Notes under the pieces: generated by a model
Database searches by the model: none
Seen by the model: the letters and a program-made list of their open reading frames with translations, nothing else
What the model was told of the DNA's origin: nothing
Made by a program: the position numbers and the translations under genes
Assembly (NCBI RefSeq): GCF_000153105.1
Contig: NZ_CH672376.1
Coordinates: 229,660-293,659 of the forward strand
DNA length: 64,000 bases
Origin: Blastopirellula marina DSM 3645
Lineage (GTDB): Bacteria > Planctomycetota > Planctomycetia > Pirellulales > Pirellulaceae
Reading direction: 5' to 3'
Shown: positions 10,056-17,735 of the stretch, in pieces
Layout: the number at the start of each line of letters is the position of its first letter
Numbering within the stretch: the stretch's first letter is position 1

Positions 10056-10451
10056 ATGCGAAGCGCCAGTATGCTATTGACTGCAGTCGTGCTTAGCTGC
10101 GGTTGTCAATCGTCTTACCATTTTGAAGGTCCGACCGTCGAAAACTTTGATGGTCAGCTTCTCGCTGCAGGAAAACCGGTCTCGTTTGAACCGGGACAAC
10201 AAGTAACGTTGCAATTGAAGTTCCACGGCAACGGCGAGTCCTTTGGCGTGCCGATCCAACCCGATGGAAAGTTTGACATCGGCTGGATGCCGATCGGAAA
10301 ATACTCAGGAGTGTTGGAGTACGCGCCTATCGGCAAAGACGGCAACAAAAGAGGAGGGCAACCGATAAGGCATTCGCTTCCTCAGACCTTTGAGATTGTG
10401 GAAGGACAGACTGAGTACGCCGTTGATCTCGGCAAGAATTGGAAGCCGTGA
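10056..10451 (+). CDS. Small lipoprotein paired with DUF1559 protein
   Basis: A 131-residue protein. I start at the ATG at 10056, which gives a clean lipoprotein signal (MRSASMLLTAVVLSC, lipid-modified Cys15); an earlier in-frame ATG at 9987 would overlap the preceding gene and bury the signal peptide. The mature part is beta-rich (VTLQLKFHG, GKFDIGWMPIGKYSG), like the one-domain lipoproteins behind other DUF1559 genes, although sequence identity to the one at 2045 is low. The transcript very likely ends at the hairpin at 10478-10516. Confidence 0.75.
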   Translation: MRSASMLLTAVVLSCGCQSSYHFEGPTVENFDGQLLAAGKPVSFEPGQQVTLQLKFHGNGESFGVPIQPDGKFDIGWMPIGKYSGVLEYAPIGKDGNKRGGQPIRHSLPQTFEIVEGQTEYAVDLGKNWKP

Positions 10452-10477
10452 CGATTCGCGCTTTCACCTAAGAAACG

Positions 10478-10516
10478 AAAAGCCGGCGCGCATTCTCCCA
10501 TCGCCGCCGGCTTTTT
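10478..10516 (+). terminator. Rho-independent terminator
   Basis: An 11-base perfect stem, AAAAGCCGGCG pairing with CGCCGGCTTTT (10478-10488 with 10505-10515), closes a 16-base loop and ends in a T run. It lies 26 bases after the lipoprotein stop. The A run on the left arm means it could also terminate the opposite strand, where the zinc-ribbon gene ends at 10553. Confidence 0.88.
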
Positions 10517-10552
10517 CATTGCTTCTTCTCGATTCATCCTCAGCTACTACCG

Positions 10553-11011
10553 CTAGAGCTTTCGTCGCTGCGATGACGGAGCCAACCGTTTGGCTTGCCG
10601 TTTCTTCTCCATCCCCGCCAAGCGGCGTTCATTCGCTGCGGACCGGATTGCCCGGCGCCGGCGACGGCAGGCGCGGCAGCGCACGGCACGACTGTAGATC
10701 GATCCTTTCATCACTTCGTACCACCACTTCTGTTGGCTCGCCGTCCAGATCTCTTCGGCGCCGCATTCAATGCAACAAATGGGATGATCTTGGTAGCCCT
10801 CGGCGATGAACGCGGGCGGAGCGCCATATGTGCTGAAAGGCCGGAGTTGCGCGGGATCGCAACGAACGCGCGAGGGATCGAACCGCGCGATCGCCGTGCT
10901 GGCGAATGAAGGAGTCGCGTCATCCTGCAAGAGCGCCGCATAACGGGCCCGCCGCGCTTTGCGAGCACGCTTGGCCTTTAACTGTTCTCGTTTTTGCTTG
11001 TTGCTCTTCAT
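10553..11011 (-). CDS. Zinc-ribbon protein
   Basis: A 152-residue, very basic protein. I start at the ATG at 11011 (MKSNKQKREQLKAK); an ATG at 11026 would add five residues. The middle carries CIEC and, 32 residues on, CRAC, a CxxC-n-CxxC zinc ribbon. Between them are W-T-A-SQQKWWYE residues that resemble the probable zinc-ribbon family zf-trcl (PF13451). Both ends are Lys/Arg-rich, which suggests nucleic-acid or ribosome contact; that is inference. It converges on the lipoprotein gene and shares the terminator region. Confidence 0.72.
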   Translation of the reverse strand: MKSNKQKREQLKAKRARKARRARYAALLQDDATPSFASTAIARFDPSRVRCDPAQLRPFSTYGAPPAFIAEGYQDHPICCIECGAEEIWTASQQKWWYEVMKGSIYSRAVRCRACRRRRRAIRSAANERRLAGMEKKRQAKRLAPSSQRRKL

Positions 11012-11348
11012 CGCCAATACGCTCAATTCTCCATCGTCAGTCCAACTCTCGCCGTCATTTCGACTGGGGGTTGGGGGACAGCGCTAGGCGGGAGAATGTT
11101 CGCGGCTTGCGCTTGGTCACAGCTACGGGAAGCCGCGGTCGTTGGATCGCATCCACAGTTGCGATCCCTTCGCCGGGCCCGTTCCGCTTGATATTCGCCG
11201 CTTCGCCGCCTCGTCCCGGCGGTGGTGAATTCAAGCGAAAAACGCCCCCTTTTCGCCAGCCGCTCGACCGGAGTGCGGCCCCTCCGCAAAATTCGACCCC
11301 CTGGAGAAAAGGATGATATTGTTCAGTTAGAAAGCGGAGGTGAGAACG
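11012..11348. other. Intergenic region between divergent genes
   Basis: About 340 bases between the zinc-ribbon gene and the first STAS-like gene. The only clear element is the ribosome-binding site GGAGG at 11336-11340. No RNA gene, repeat or convincing small gene is seen. Confidence 0.4.
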
Positions 11349-11735
11349 ATGGTGTCGCAAGTCGATTTTACGATTGAGGATGATATTTTGGTCGCGAAAG
11401 TGTCAGGCGTTTGGCGGAAGCCGGCCGATTCGCTCGCGACGCTGCAGCAAATCTTGGAAAAGGCCGAAGCCGAGGATCTGCATCAAGTGCTCTATCTCAG
11501 CGAAGTGACTGGGAGCGCTCCTTCGACGCTGGAAGCTCATTTCCTTGGGGAGCGAGCCGCGGCGATTTTGGGACCATTGGTTTTGGGCTACGTTCCGGTG
11601 GCGGAGCGTGAAGCCAAGCTGGAAGAGTCCGTTCGGTTCATCACGCAAGTGGCCCAAAACCGAGGGTTGCTCAGCCGGCAGTTCGCCGACCAGACCGCGG
11701 CTCGCGGTTGGTTGTCGCGACAACGTGCAGGGTAA
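11349..11735 (+). CDS. STAS/SpoIIAA-like small protein, copy 1
   Basis: A 128-residue cytosolic protein. The strong GGAGG at 11336-11340 sits eight bases before the ATG at 11349, so the in-frame GTG at 11340 is not the start. Alternating strands and helices (DDILVAKVSGVW, HQVLYLSEVTG, LGPLVLGYVPV) and the ending AARGWLSRQ recall SpoIIAA-like/STAS domains (family level only; no phosphorylatable Ser is identifiable). It is clearly paralogous to the next gene: both have a W after the first strand pair, an S-x-LE-x-H motif, FxxxVAxNRGL and a terminal A-R-x-WL. Confidence 0.6.
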   Translation: MVSQVDFTIEDDILVAKVSGVWRKPADSLATLQQILEKAEAEDLHQVLYLSEVTGSAPSTLEAHFLGERAAAILGPLVLGYVPVAEREAKLEESVRFITQVAQNRGLLSRQFADQTAARGWLSRQRAG

Positions 11736-11825
11736 CGGAGCGTTGGCGGATTGTAGTTGCGGCTCTGCTCTCTTTCGCAGGTCGTAGTTCCGATGAAAAA
11801 CTTGCTCATTGTTTCAGGCAGGAAG

Positions 11826-12233
11826 ATGGATATTCATTTTAACTTTGAGCTGGAAGATCAGCTTTTGGTGGCGATGACCACCGGCCCCTGGCGATCGCAC
11901 CAAGAGAGCATCGCGATGTGCAATGCGATCAGCGAAGTGGCGCGGCGTCATCAACGAGAACGGGTCTTATGGTTGGACAATACCGCAGGGCGTCCCCTCT
12001 CGGTATTGGAGTCGCATGTCTCCGGCGAAGCGGCGGCCGAGACGTTTCGCGGAGTCGCGATCGCTTACGTTCCCTGCTACCCGATGAACCCGCAATTGCG
12101 GCAGCGGCTTGATTTTGTGGAAGCAGTCGCCAAGAACCGGGGGCTGCGGGGCCAGGTGTGTCTGGAGGAAGACGCCGCGCGTGATTGGCTCGTCTCGCTC
12201 CCTAGCAACTACTTCGCACTGTGCGATTGGTAG
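11826..12233 (+). CDS. STAS/SpoIIAA-like small protein, copy 2
   Basis: A 135-residue paralogue of the preceding gene, 90 bases downstream on the same strand. Shared features include the strand DQLLVAMTTGPWR, the motif VLESHVSGEAAAE and the ending VAKNRGL...AARDWLVS. I chose the ATG at 11826 because it matches the N terminus of copy 1; an ATG at 11793 would add eleven residues. Tandem duplication followed by divergence is the simplest reading. STAS-like proteins often act as anti-anti-sigma factors or regulatory platforms, but no kinase partner is adjacent and the role is unknown. Confidence 0.6.
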   Translation: MDIHFNFELEDQLLVAMTTGPWRSHQESIAMCNAISEVARRHQRERVLWLDNTAGRPLSVLESHVSGEAAAETFRGVAIAYVPCYPMNPQLRQRLDFVEAVAKNRGLRGQVCLEEDAARDWLVSLPSNYFALCDW

Positions 12234-12248
12234 CCAAGTTCGCCCCGA

Positions 12249-12563
12249 TCAGGCGCTTTCGGTTTCGTCCGCAAGCCGCAGTTTAGCGAGCGCGATCTGT
12301 TCGGCCGTCGGGGTTTTTTCGGACGGGAGATGCCCCAGCAGCTCGAACTCTTCCGGGCCGATGATCGTCGTATGGGCGCCCAACAGCACGCGGCGGTACT
12401 CGGGCGGCATCGTCATGATCTTTTCACGCACGGCCGGGGGAAGATCGGCCAGCAGTTCGGCGACGTTCTCTTCGTTGACCAGCAGCAACAGGCGATGGGC
12501 CGCTTCGGCAGCCGGAATCGAGCCGCATTCAAAGAGGTCAATGATCTTCACTTTGGGCTGCAT
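12249..12563 (-). CDS. Hypothetical protein
   Basis: A 104-residue, Leu- and Glu-rich, mostly helical protein without signal peptide or membrane segment. It converges on the STAS-like pair with a gap of 15 bases. I do not recognise a family. The sequence has an internal LLADLPPAVREKI segment and an acidic C terminus. The frame uses codons like its neighbours, which supports it being real. Confidence 0.6.
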   Translation of the reverse strand: MQPKVKIIDLFECGSIPAAEAAHRLLLLVNEENVAELLADLPPAVREKIMTMPPEYRRVLLGAHTTIIGPEEFELLGHLPSEKTPTAEQIALAKLRLADETESA

Positions 12564-13142
12564 GCAGGTCGCTTTTCGTAGGACGGCGTGGGAACGATAC
12601 GGGCCAATTGTAGTTGGCGACGCGTTTTAACGCGATTCCCAGGAGACGCCTGGCGGGGACCCGGGTAATTTCGTCGGTTGGCGATCTGGCGGAAGACATC
12701 GCAAAGCGAACGGCCATTGCCGGGGTAGATGAACTTTCGGTCTGACAGGCGGACCATCGCAGGCGATGCCGAAACGAGTAAGGAATCAACAAAAGGTTGC
12801 AATCGACCGCCGCAGGGGGAGGATTGACCTGCGGGCAAGAGACGATTACGTCAAATTTGGGTAATGAACGGGCAAATGCGGGCGAATTCTATTGACGAGG
12901 GTCATTTCGCGCCGATAGGATCAGACTGCAAGAATGACTTGCCGGCTGACGAAAGTCCCGAAGACGCGAGCGACGATCAGGTTTCCGGTCCGAATTTTCG
13001 AACGGCGCACGACCGAATCTTCTTCTCCCCTTCTGACTGAGAGCCGGCTTAGCGGCTGCTCGCGAACCGCTCGCCTGTGGTTGCCCTGCTTTTGTCGTGT
13101 TTCTTCGATCCATCCGAGATCGATCTTTTCTAGTCAGATGTT
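12564..13142. other. Intergenic region / long leader of the RNA-binding protein gene
   Basis: About 580 bases without a supported gene. The part near 13020-13142 is T- and C-rich and directly precedes the RNA-binding protein gene. Genes of this RRM type often have long regulated 5' leaders in bacteria; I cannot identify a defined structure here. Confidence 0.4.
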
Positions 13143-13610
13143 TTGAGTAGGTCTGCGCCTGTGGGTAAGAAGTTGTATGTAGGGAATCTCCCCTACGGTT
13201 ATGGTTCCAGTGAGCTGGAGAACCTGTTTGGTCAATATGGTCAGGTCGCTTCGGCGAGCGTGATCAATGATCGCGAAACTGGCCGTTCGCGCGGTTTTGG
13301 TTTTGTGGAAATGGCGTCTGATGGCGACGCTCTCGCTGCGACGGAAGCCCTCAACGGTTTCGACGTCGACGGCCGTAAGCTCGTTGTGAACGAAGCTCGC
13401 GAACGCGAACGTTCCGGCGGCGGCGGTGGTGGCGGCGGCTATGGTGGCGGCGGCGGCGGTGGTCGTAGCGGCGGTGGCGGCTATGGCGGCGGCGGCGGTG
13501 GTCGCAGCGGCGGTGGCGGCTACGGCGGCGGCGGTGGTGGCGGCGGCGGCGGTGGCCGTGGCGGCGACCGCGGCGGACGCGGCGGCGACCGTGGTGGCGA
13601 TCGCTGGTAA
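13143..13610 (+). CDS. RNA-binding protein, RRM domain with Gly-rich RGG tail
   Basis: A 155-residue protein. Residues ~9-88 are a single RNA recognition motif with RNP2 LYVGNL (11-16) and RNP1 RGFGFVEM (50-57), both aromatic positions intact. Residues ~92-155 are almost only Gly with Arg, Tyr, Asp and Ser in RSGGGGYGG-like repeats, an RGG-type low-complexity tail. The called start is a TTG at 13143; a GTG at 13161 (GKKLYVGN) is equally possible. Similar glycine-tailed RRM proteins in cyanobacteria and planctomycetes are linked to cold shock and RNA chaperoning. A strong terminator follows at 13677. Confidence 0.92.
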   Translation: MSRSAPVGKKLYVGNLPYGYGSSELENLFGQYGQVASASVINDRETGRSRGFGFVEMASDGDALAATEALNGFDVDGRKLVVNEARERERSGGGGGGGGYGGGGGGGRSGGGGYGGGGGGRSGGGGYGGGGGGGGGGGRGGDRGGRGGDRGGDRW

Positions 13611-13676
13611 GCGACGCTTCCCGTTCGGCAATCGCTTGCCGAACAGTTTCGCGGCATCGCAACTGAATCAACCTCG

Positions 13677-13711
13677 AACAGCGGCTGTCACCACGCAGCC
13701 GCTGTTTGTTT
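13677..13711 (+). terminator. Rho-independent terminator
   Basis: A perfect 11-base stem, AACAGCGGCTG with CAGCCGCTGTT (13677-13687 with 13696-13706), an eight-base loop and a trailing T-rich tract. It lies 67 bases after the RNA-binding protein stop. Confidence 0.82.
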
Positions 13712-13874
13712 CTTGATCGCCAAATCTGCGCCGGGTCGAGAAACCGCATCCGGAAGATCTTCGCGTGCGATTCGGCCCTCTCTATTAGCGGGTTCGAGTT
13801 GCGATGATCTCCAGCAATCGCCTGCGATTGCGGGCCTGGTTACGACCAGCGCCGTCTCTGGGGGCCGGCATCTT

Positions 13875-14471
13875 TCAATGCGGATAGGTCCAAGCCGATC
13901 GAACGCGATTCAAGCGTCGGCTTACGGTTCGCGCGGTGCAGCCCAGCGCGGCTCCGATTTCCTCGTGGGTATAGCCTTGCAGCTTACGGATGACAATCTC
14001 GCGTAGGCGGTCATCACGCATCTGATCGAGAGAATCAATGCGTTCGTCGACTTGCAGCGTTTCTAGAATGTGCGACGTTTCGACGGCCAAGTCCAAACTG
14101 CCGTCGGTCGCTTGTTCGGCGGTTGTCAGATCCGATTCGCGGCGGACGCGGCCTCCCCCGCGCTTCTGCATTCTTTCGTGCTGGATAGCGCGGCGCGCGT
14201 TGCGGGCGACGATCGTTAGCAAAAGTTTCCAAACCGCGACTTCATCTTCGATATCAGGATAGCGATTTTGGGACGCGGCCTGATAAAAAGCGCTGATTGA
14301 AATGATCGCGATATCTTCTTCGTCGCAGTGCCGGCAGGTGGAGGTCTTCAATTGGTTGCGCGCATAGCGGACGAGCGGAAGATAGAAGGTGCGCCAAAAC
14401 TGATGCATCGCTTCGTTCGGATCGACCTGCAGACGGCGGCGCCAACGATCAACATCAAAGTAAGAATTCAT
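13875..14471 (-). CDS. ECF-type RNA polymerase sigma factor
   Basis: A 198-residue sigma-70-family protein. The N-terminal region 2 part (~15-110) carries FWRTFYLPLVRYAR and an insertion CRHCDEED that could bind metal. Region 4 (~145-195) ends in the helix-turn-helix GYTHEEIGAALGCTARTVSRRL. It differs from the other three sigma factors of the window in this Cys motif and its longer linker. No anti-sigma gene is adjacent. It is divergent from the XRE-type regulator, with an AT-rich 270-base gap between them. The start has no Shine-Dalgarno sequence. Confidence 0.88.
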   Translation of the reverse strand: MNSYFDVDRWRRRLQVDPNEAMHQFWRTFYLPLVRYARNQLKTSTCRHCDEEDIAIISISAFYQAASQNRYPDIEDEVAVWKLLLTIVARNARRAIQHERMQKRGGGRVRRESDLTTAEQATDGSLDLAVETSHILETLQVDERIDSLDQMRDDRLREIVIRKLQGYTHEEIGAALGCTARTVSRRLNRVRSAWTYPH

Positions 14472-14743
14472 GAGGAGGGTGATACTTGGTTTTGATGCGT
14501 TAGGATAATTCCGGGGATTTCTATGAATGACGTGTGGATCGCCTTTATGCAGACTTTTTGCTATTCCTGTGTGTTCTTTTTTGCATTTGACTACTTAGAC
14601 ATATAACATCGCACGAAGGGTTCGTTCAGGAACGGATCCGGAACGATCACGAAACCGCGCGATGGGAAACGTTGGTGAATGGCCGTTTAGCTGCCAGGTT
14701 TCCAGCAGGAAGCATGAGCCGAACGTGGCGAGGGAAAATTCTC

Positions 14744-15430
14744 ATGGCATGGCAATCCGGCAAATCGTTAAAGAGGTCGATGCGAGTACGCGGCGAGTTC
14801 CTCCGCTTGCTGCGAGAACAGCAGGGTTGGACCCAAGACCAATTGGCCGACCACGCCGGCTATAGCGATCGATTGATTCGCAAAGCGGAAGCGGGCGGCG
14901 CACTGCATCCCGATACGATCGAGGTGTTAGCCGACGCGCTCTCGACAGAAACGGCGCCGATATTTCCCGAAGATCTCGTGACTTCGCCCGCAGCGGCGGT
15001 GCGATCGTTTGTCGAGGCTTATCGCAAGAAAGAACGGCAGTTGGTCGCCAATTTCCATACGCATCTCGACGACAACGTCGAATGCTTTGTCGCCGGCGAT
15101 CCAGAGCAGATTCCCTTTGCCGGAATTTGGAAGACGGTCGACGGTTTCGACTCTTTTTGGGGCTCTTTTTTCCAGCTCTTTTCACGTCCTAGCAAAGAGC
15201 TGTATACACCGACGGTCGTTACTGACGGTCTGACTTGCATCGCGATCGGCCAAGAACAAGTCGAATTGAAAGACGCCAATCAAATGACGCAAAGTTGGGT
15301 GACGATCATGTTCAAATTCGAACGAGGAAAGATCGTCAAGATTGACGACTTCTTTGATACCGCGGCGACCGCCCAAATCATTCGCGAAATGCGTGCGAAG
15401 CGACAGACGCCAAAATCGCCCGAGACGTAG
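14744..15430 (+). CDS. XRE-family regulator fused to SnoaL-like domain
   Basis: A 228-residue protein. Residues ~14-66 form a Cro/CI-type helix-turn-helix (LREQQGWTQDQLADHAG, then LIRKAEAG). Residues ~85-215 look like a SnoaL/NTF2-like alpha-beta cone domain (FVEAYRKKE, IWKTVDGFDSFWG, FKFERGKIVKIDDFFD), which in other proteins binds small hydrophobic ligands. A ligand-responsive DNA-binding regulator is a fair inference. I chose the ATG at 14744, nine bases after GAGGG (14730-14734); an ATG at 14714 is possible. It is divergent from the ECF sigma gene. Confidence 0.78.
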   Translation: MAWQSGKSLKRSMRVRGEFLRLLREQQGWTQDQLADHAGYSDRLIRKAEAGGALHPDTIEVLADALSTETAPIFPEDLVTSPAAAVRSFVEAYRKKERQLVANFHTHLDDNVECFVAGDPEQIPFAGIWKTVDGFDSFWGSFFQLFSRPSKELYTPTVVTDGLTCIAIGQEQVELKDANQMTQSWVTIMFKFERGKIVKIDDFFDTAATAQIIREMRAKRQTPKSPET

Positions 15431-15637
15431 CGAGGCGCTGACTTCCGCGGCTCGCTGTTGGAGAGAAGAAGATCCCTCGATTCTAATCGAACGGGTGCAA
15501 GCGCCCGATATCGCGAAAGTAGGCGGCGTATTTGCTGTGAGACAGGGCCTCGCCCGTCGTCGGATCTCGGGGTATTCTCAATTTAGACTCGCCGCGGGGC
15601 GAGTCCCCCAACATGCACCACCCCAGATACGACGCTC

Positions 15638-15964
15638 ATGAAGTACTTCTATTTTGACGAAGGCAAGCAAAAAGGGATCGACGGCGGTTCCCCCAAAGAA
15701 GCGACGCTGCCGGAGGTGCTGACCGCGTGGGACGCAATGTCAGGCGAGCCCCTCTCGTTTCTCGGCATCGTCAACGACGCTGACGTCACCGTCCAATTTC
15801 TCTGGGAAGAGGACCAGTCGATGGTGATCGACGTCCCGGTCCCCGATCGCAGCGGGTCCTGGACCAAGTCGAGCGACGCCGCCGAGTGCCAACAGATAAT
15901 CACCGACTTCTACGCCGACGCCGATCCGACGCAGATCGATGGGATGACGTTTGAAGAGTGGTAG
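15638..15964 (+). CDS. Hypothetical small acidic protein
   Basis: A 108-residue acidic, soluble protein of no family I recognise with confidence. It has strands such as PLSFLGIVNDADVTVQFLW and an acidic helical C terminus. The overall pattern faintly resembles small immunity proteins (Imm1 type), but no toxin gene is next to it. A GC-rich hairpin (15586-15605) lies just upstream, without a T run. Downstream begins the composite repeat region. Confidence 0.55.
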   Translation: MKYFYFDEGKQKGIDGGSPKEATLPEVLTAWDAMSGEPLSFLGIVNDADVTVQFLWEEDQSMVIDVPVPDRSGSWTKSSDAAECQQIITDFYADADPTQIDGMTFEEW

Positions 15965-15965
15965 A

Positions 15966-16449
15966 ACAAAAGCGGAAAGCGGAGTTGGGGGGCTTGAGAT
16001 GGTGGGCTGCTGAGGGATTTCTTTTCCATGGGCGTTGCACAGTTGCTAGGCGAGACTTTGTCGATTGACAAAGCGCACGATCTTCGGGTCGATTGCAGGG
16101 TGCGGAAAATCTGATGCGCTCGACGCGATGTCGCGGTTGCGCCGGCGCGACCCTCGAGATCGATCGTCGACCGACCGCCCCATGCCCAGATCGACATCCA
16201 GGCAGGCGGAGTAAGCGGATAAAAAAAACGTCGCGGTCCGGTCCAACTGATAAGGCAGTAGGTCTGGCCGTGGCTGACGATAACCAGACCACCGATCTTA
16301 ACCCACGGCAAGTTAGGCAATCTCGCCAAAAAAACAGAGCGGTCCGGTCCAACCCCCTGGTTCCATACGGATGGCCAAAGCTCCCAAGTTAATGCGCCGG
16401 TAGTTTGGGTGACCTGATCGAAAAAAAACACAACGGTCCGGTCCGGTCA
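15966..16449 (-). repeat. Composite dispersed repeat, locus 1
   Basis: Three copies of a poly-A plus CGGTCCGGTCC motif lie at 16221-16246, 16328-16352 and 16421-16449, about 100 bases apart. A palindromic CTTTGTCGATTGACAAAG block is at 16056-16073, extending to an exact 23-base match (16056-16078) with 63658-63680 in inverted orientation. Read on the minus strand, the order is GGACCGGACC repeats then palindrome, the same order as at locus 2 on the plus strand. A 173-codon frame spans it on the minus strand but looks like a by-product of the repeats. The last copy touches the stop of the acyltransferase gene. Confidence 0.7.
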
Positions 16450-17415
16450 GACGGACTCGACTGTCCGGCGACTCGGATAGAGCGACGCAAGTCCCTTGCG
16501 CAAATAGGTTTCCATCACATAGAGCACCGCGGCGCCGATCACGGCCCCGGTGGTGCCAAGCAGGAAGACCGGCAGCAGGGCGTTGGGAAACAGCTTGTCG
16601 GCCGCCAGGTAGAACGGCACATGCACCAAGTAAAAGTGGTACGAGAGTTCTGACAATTTGGCGATGACCGCTTCAGTATGTTCCGGCAGCGAGAACGGGA
16701 TTGCCGTCGACAGGATCGCGATTCCGGCGATCGTCACGCAGGCAAAGCCGGGATGGACAGTAAAGGTGAGAACGGCGGCGGCGAGCGCAACCCCCACGGT
16801 CAGAAGCGGCGAGGGACGCTTGCCAAGTTGTCCCAGCGACAGCCCGGTCAAAAACGCTAACGTATTTGCGGCGAAGCCTTCGTCCCACCATAGCCAGACG
16901 ATCGACGCGACGACCAGCAGCGGCAACACGCGGCGATCCAATTTGACGACCGCAGCGAGTAGATAACAGAACAACAGCAGCGAAACAAACCAGAAGTAGA
17001 CGCCGACAATATCGCCGCGATGCGTCCACCCGACGACGCCGGCCAGCTCGGCGATCACCAGCGACAAGGGCGCCGGTTTGTATTGCACAATATAATTGGC
17101 CGACAGGACGCCGGTCACGGCGATCCAGTAGGGCAAGTAAATCCGCGAGAGTCGTTTCGACAACCAACGGACGGCGTGCCCTTGTTGACCTTGCGCGGCT
17201 AACAGCCCGCTGATCGCAAAAAAGATCGCGACGCCGATCTGCCCTGGGTCGAGCCCGAGCAGCACCTTCGGCGGCTCACGATCGCAGATCGTGATGATAT
17301 GTTGCAGCGCCACCAATCCCATTGCCCCCAGCCGCGCAGCATCGAGCCAAACCAAGCGTTCGATCGGCTTGGCCAGCGGCTTATCGGTCACGGTTTCCGT
17401 TCGGGAGGCCTTCAT
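16447..17415 (-). CDS. Acyltransferase family 3 membrane protein
   Basis: A 322-residue integral membrane protein with about ten hydrophobic segments. It begins with the typical LVWLDAARLGAMGLVALQH, where Asp, Arg and His match the start of the acyltransferase-3 family (OafA/NodX/YrhL type), and has IAIFFAISG-like and KRLSRIYLPYW motifs. These proteins transfer acyl groups to extracytoplasmic carbohydrates. The substrate cannot be told. It is divergent from the sulfatase gene, and its stop lies inside copy 3 of the composite repeat. Confidence 0.88.
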   Translation of the reverse strand: MKASRTETVTDKPLAKPIERLVWLDAARLGAMGLVALQHIITICDREPPKVLLGLDPGQIGVAIFFAISGLLAAQGQQGHAVRWLSKRLSRIYLPYWIAVTGVLSANYIVQYKPAPLSLVIAELAGVVGWTHRGDIVGVYFWFVSLLLFCYLLAAVVKLDRRVLPLLVVASIVWLWWDEGFAANTLAFLTGLSLGQLGKRPSPLLTVGVALAAAVLTFTVHPGFACVTIAGIAILSTAIPFSLPEHTEAVIAKLSELSYHFYLVHVPFYLAADKLFPNALLPVFLLGTTGAVIGAAVLYVMETYLRKGLASLYPSRRTVESV

Positions 17416-17735
17416 TCAACAAACTGCCTAACGCGGAAGAAGTCGCTTGCAACGTTATGGAAAACATAGGTTCCAAAACGGCGCGTTCGCGCCCGCTTGT
17501 CGTATGGCTTGTAGCGAATGTGCGGCCCGGTGGCTGGAGGCCCATATCATCCCTGTTTCATCGGCGACATCTTTGGGGGTGGATCGCGATTGCGAAGCGC
17601 CGGTCAAAGCGCTGCGAGCAAAGATTGGCGCCGAAAAGCCCCGTGCCCTAAGCATTGCTTGCTCGCTCCGCCGTAGTCGGGCTAGTAAACTAGAAGCTCT
17701 CACCATTCTCCGTCTACTTCTGCGGAACACCTGTC
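17416..17735. other. Intergenic region between divergent acyltransferase and sulfatase genes
   Basis: About 320 bases. Overlapping short frames on both strands show no family signature or ribosome-binding site. It presumably holds the two divergent promoters; I see no operator or RNA structure. Confidence 0.4.

Noticed and set aside
13417..13608. GGC/GGT simple repeat, considered as a microsatellite
   Set aside because: It is in frame as the RGG tail of the RRM protein and has normal Arg/Tyr/Ser spacing.
13134..13631. Ala/Thr-rich 165-codon frame opposite the RNA-binding protein
   Set aside because: It is the mirror of the GGC/GGT Gly repeats; the plus strand has a full RRM domain.
15586..15605. 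GACTCGCC/GGCGAGTC hairpin
   Set aside because: No T run, so not a terminator; no known element. May be a small structured leader of the 15638 gene.
15910..16431. 173-codon minus-strand frame across composite repeat locus 1
   Set aside because: Its peptide only reflects the repeat units, it lacks a start signal, and locus 2 does not preserve it as one frame.
16221..16449. Three motif copies about 100 bases apart, considered as CRISPR
   Set aside because: Copies are imperfect and the intervals are uneven and similar to each other; no cas genes.
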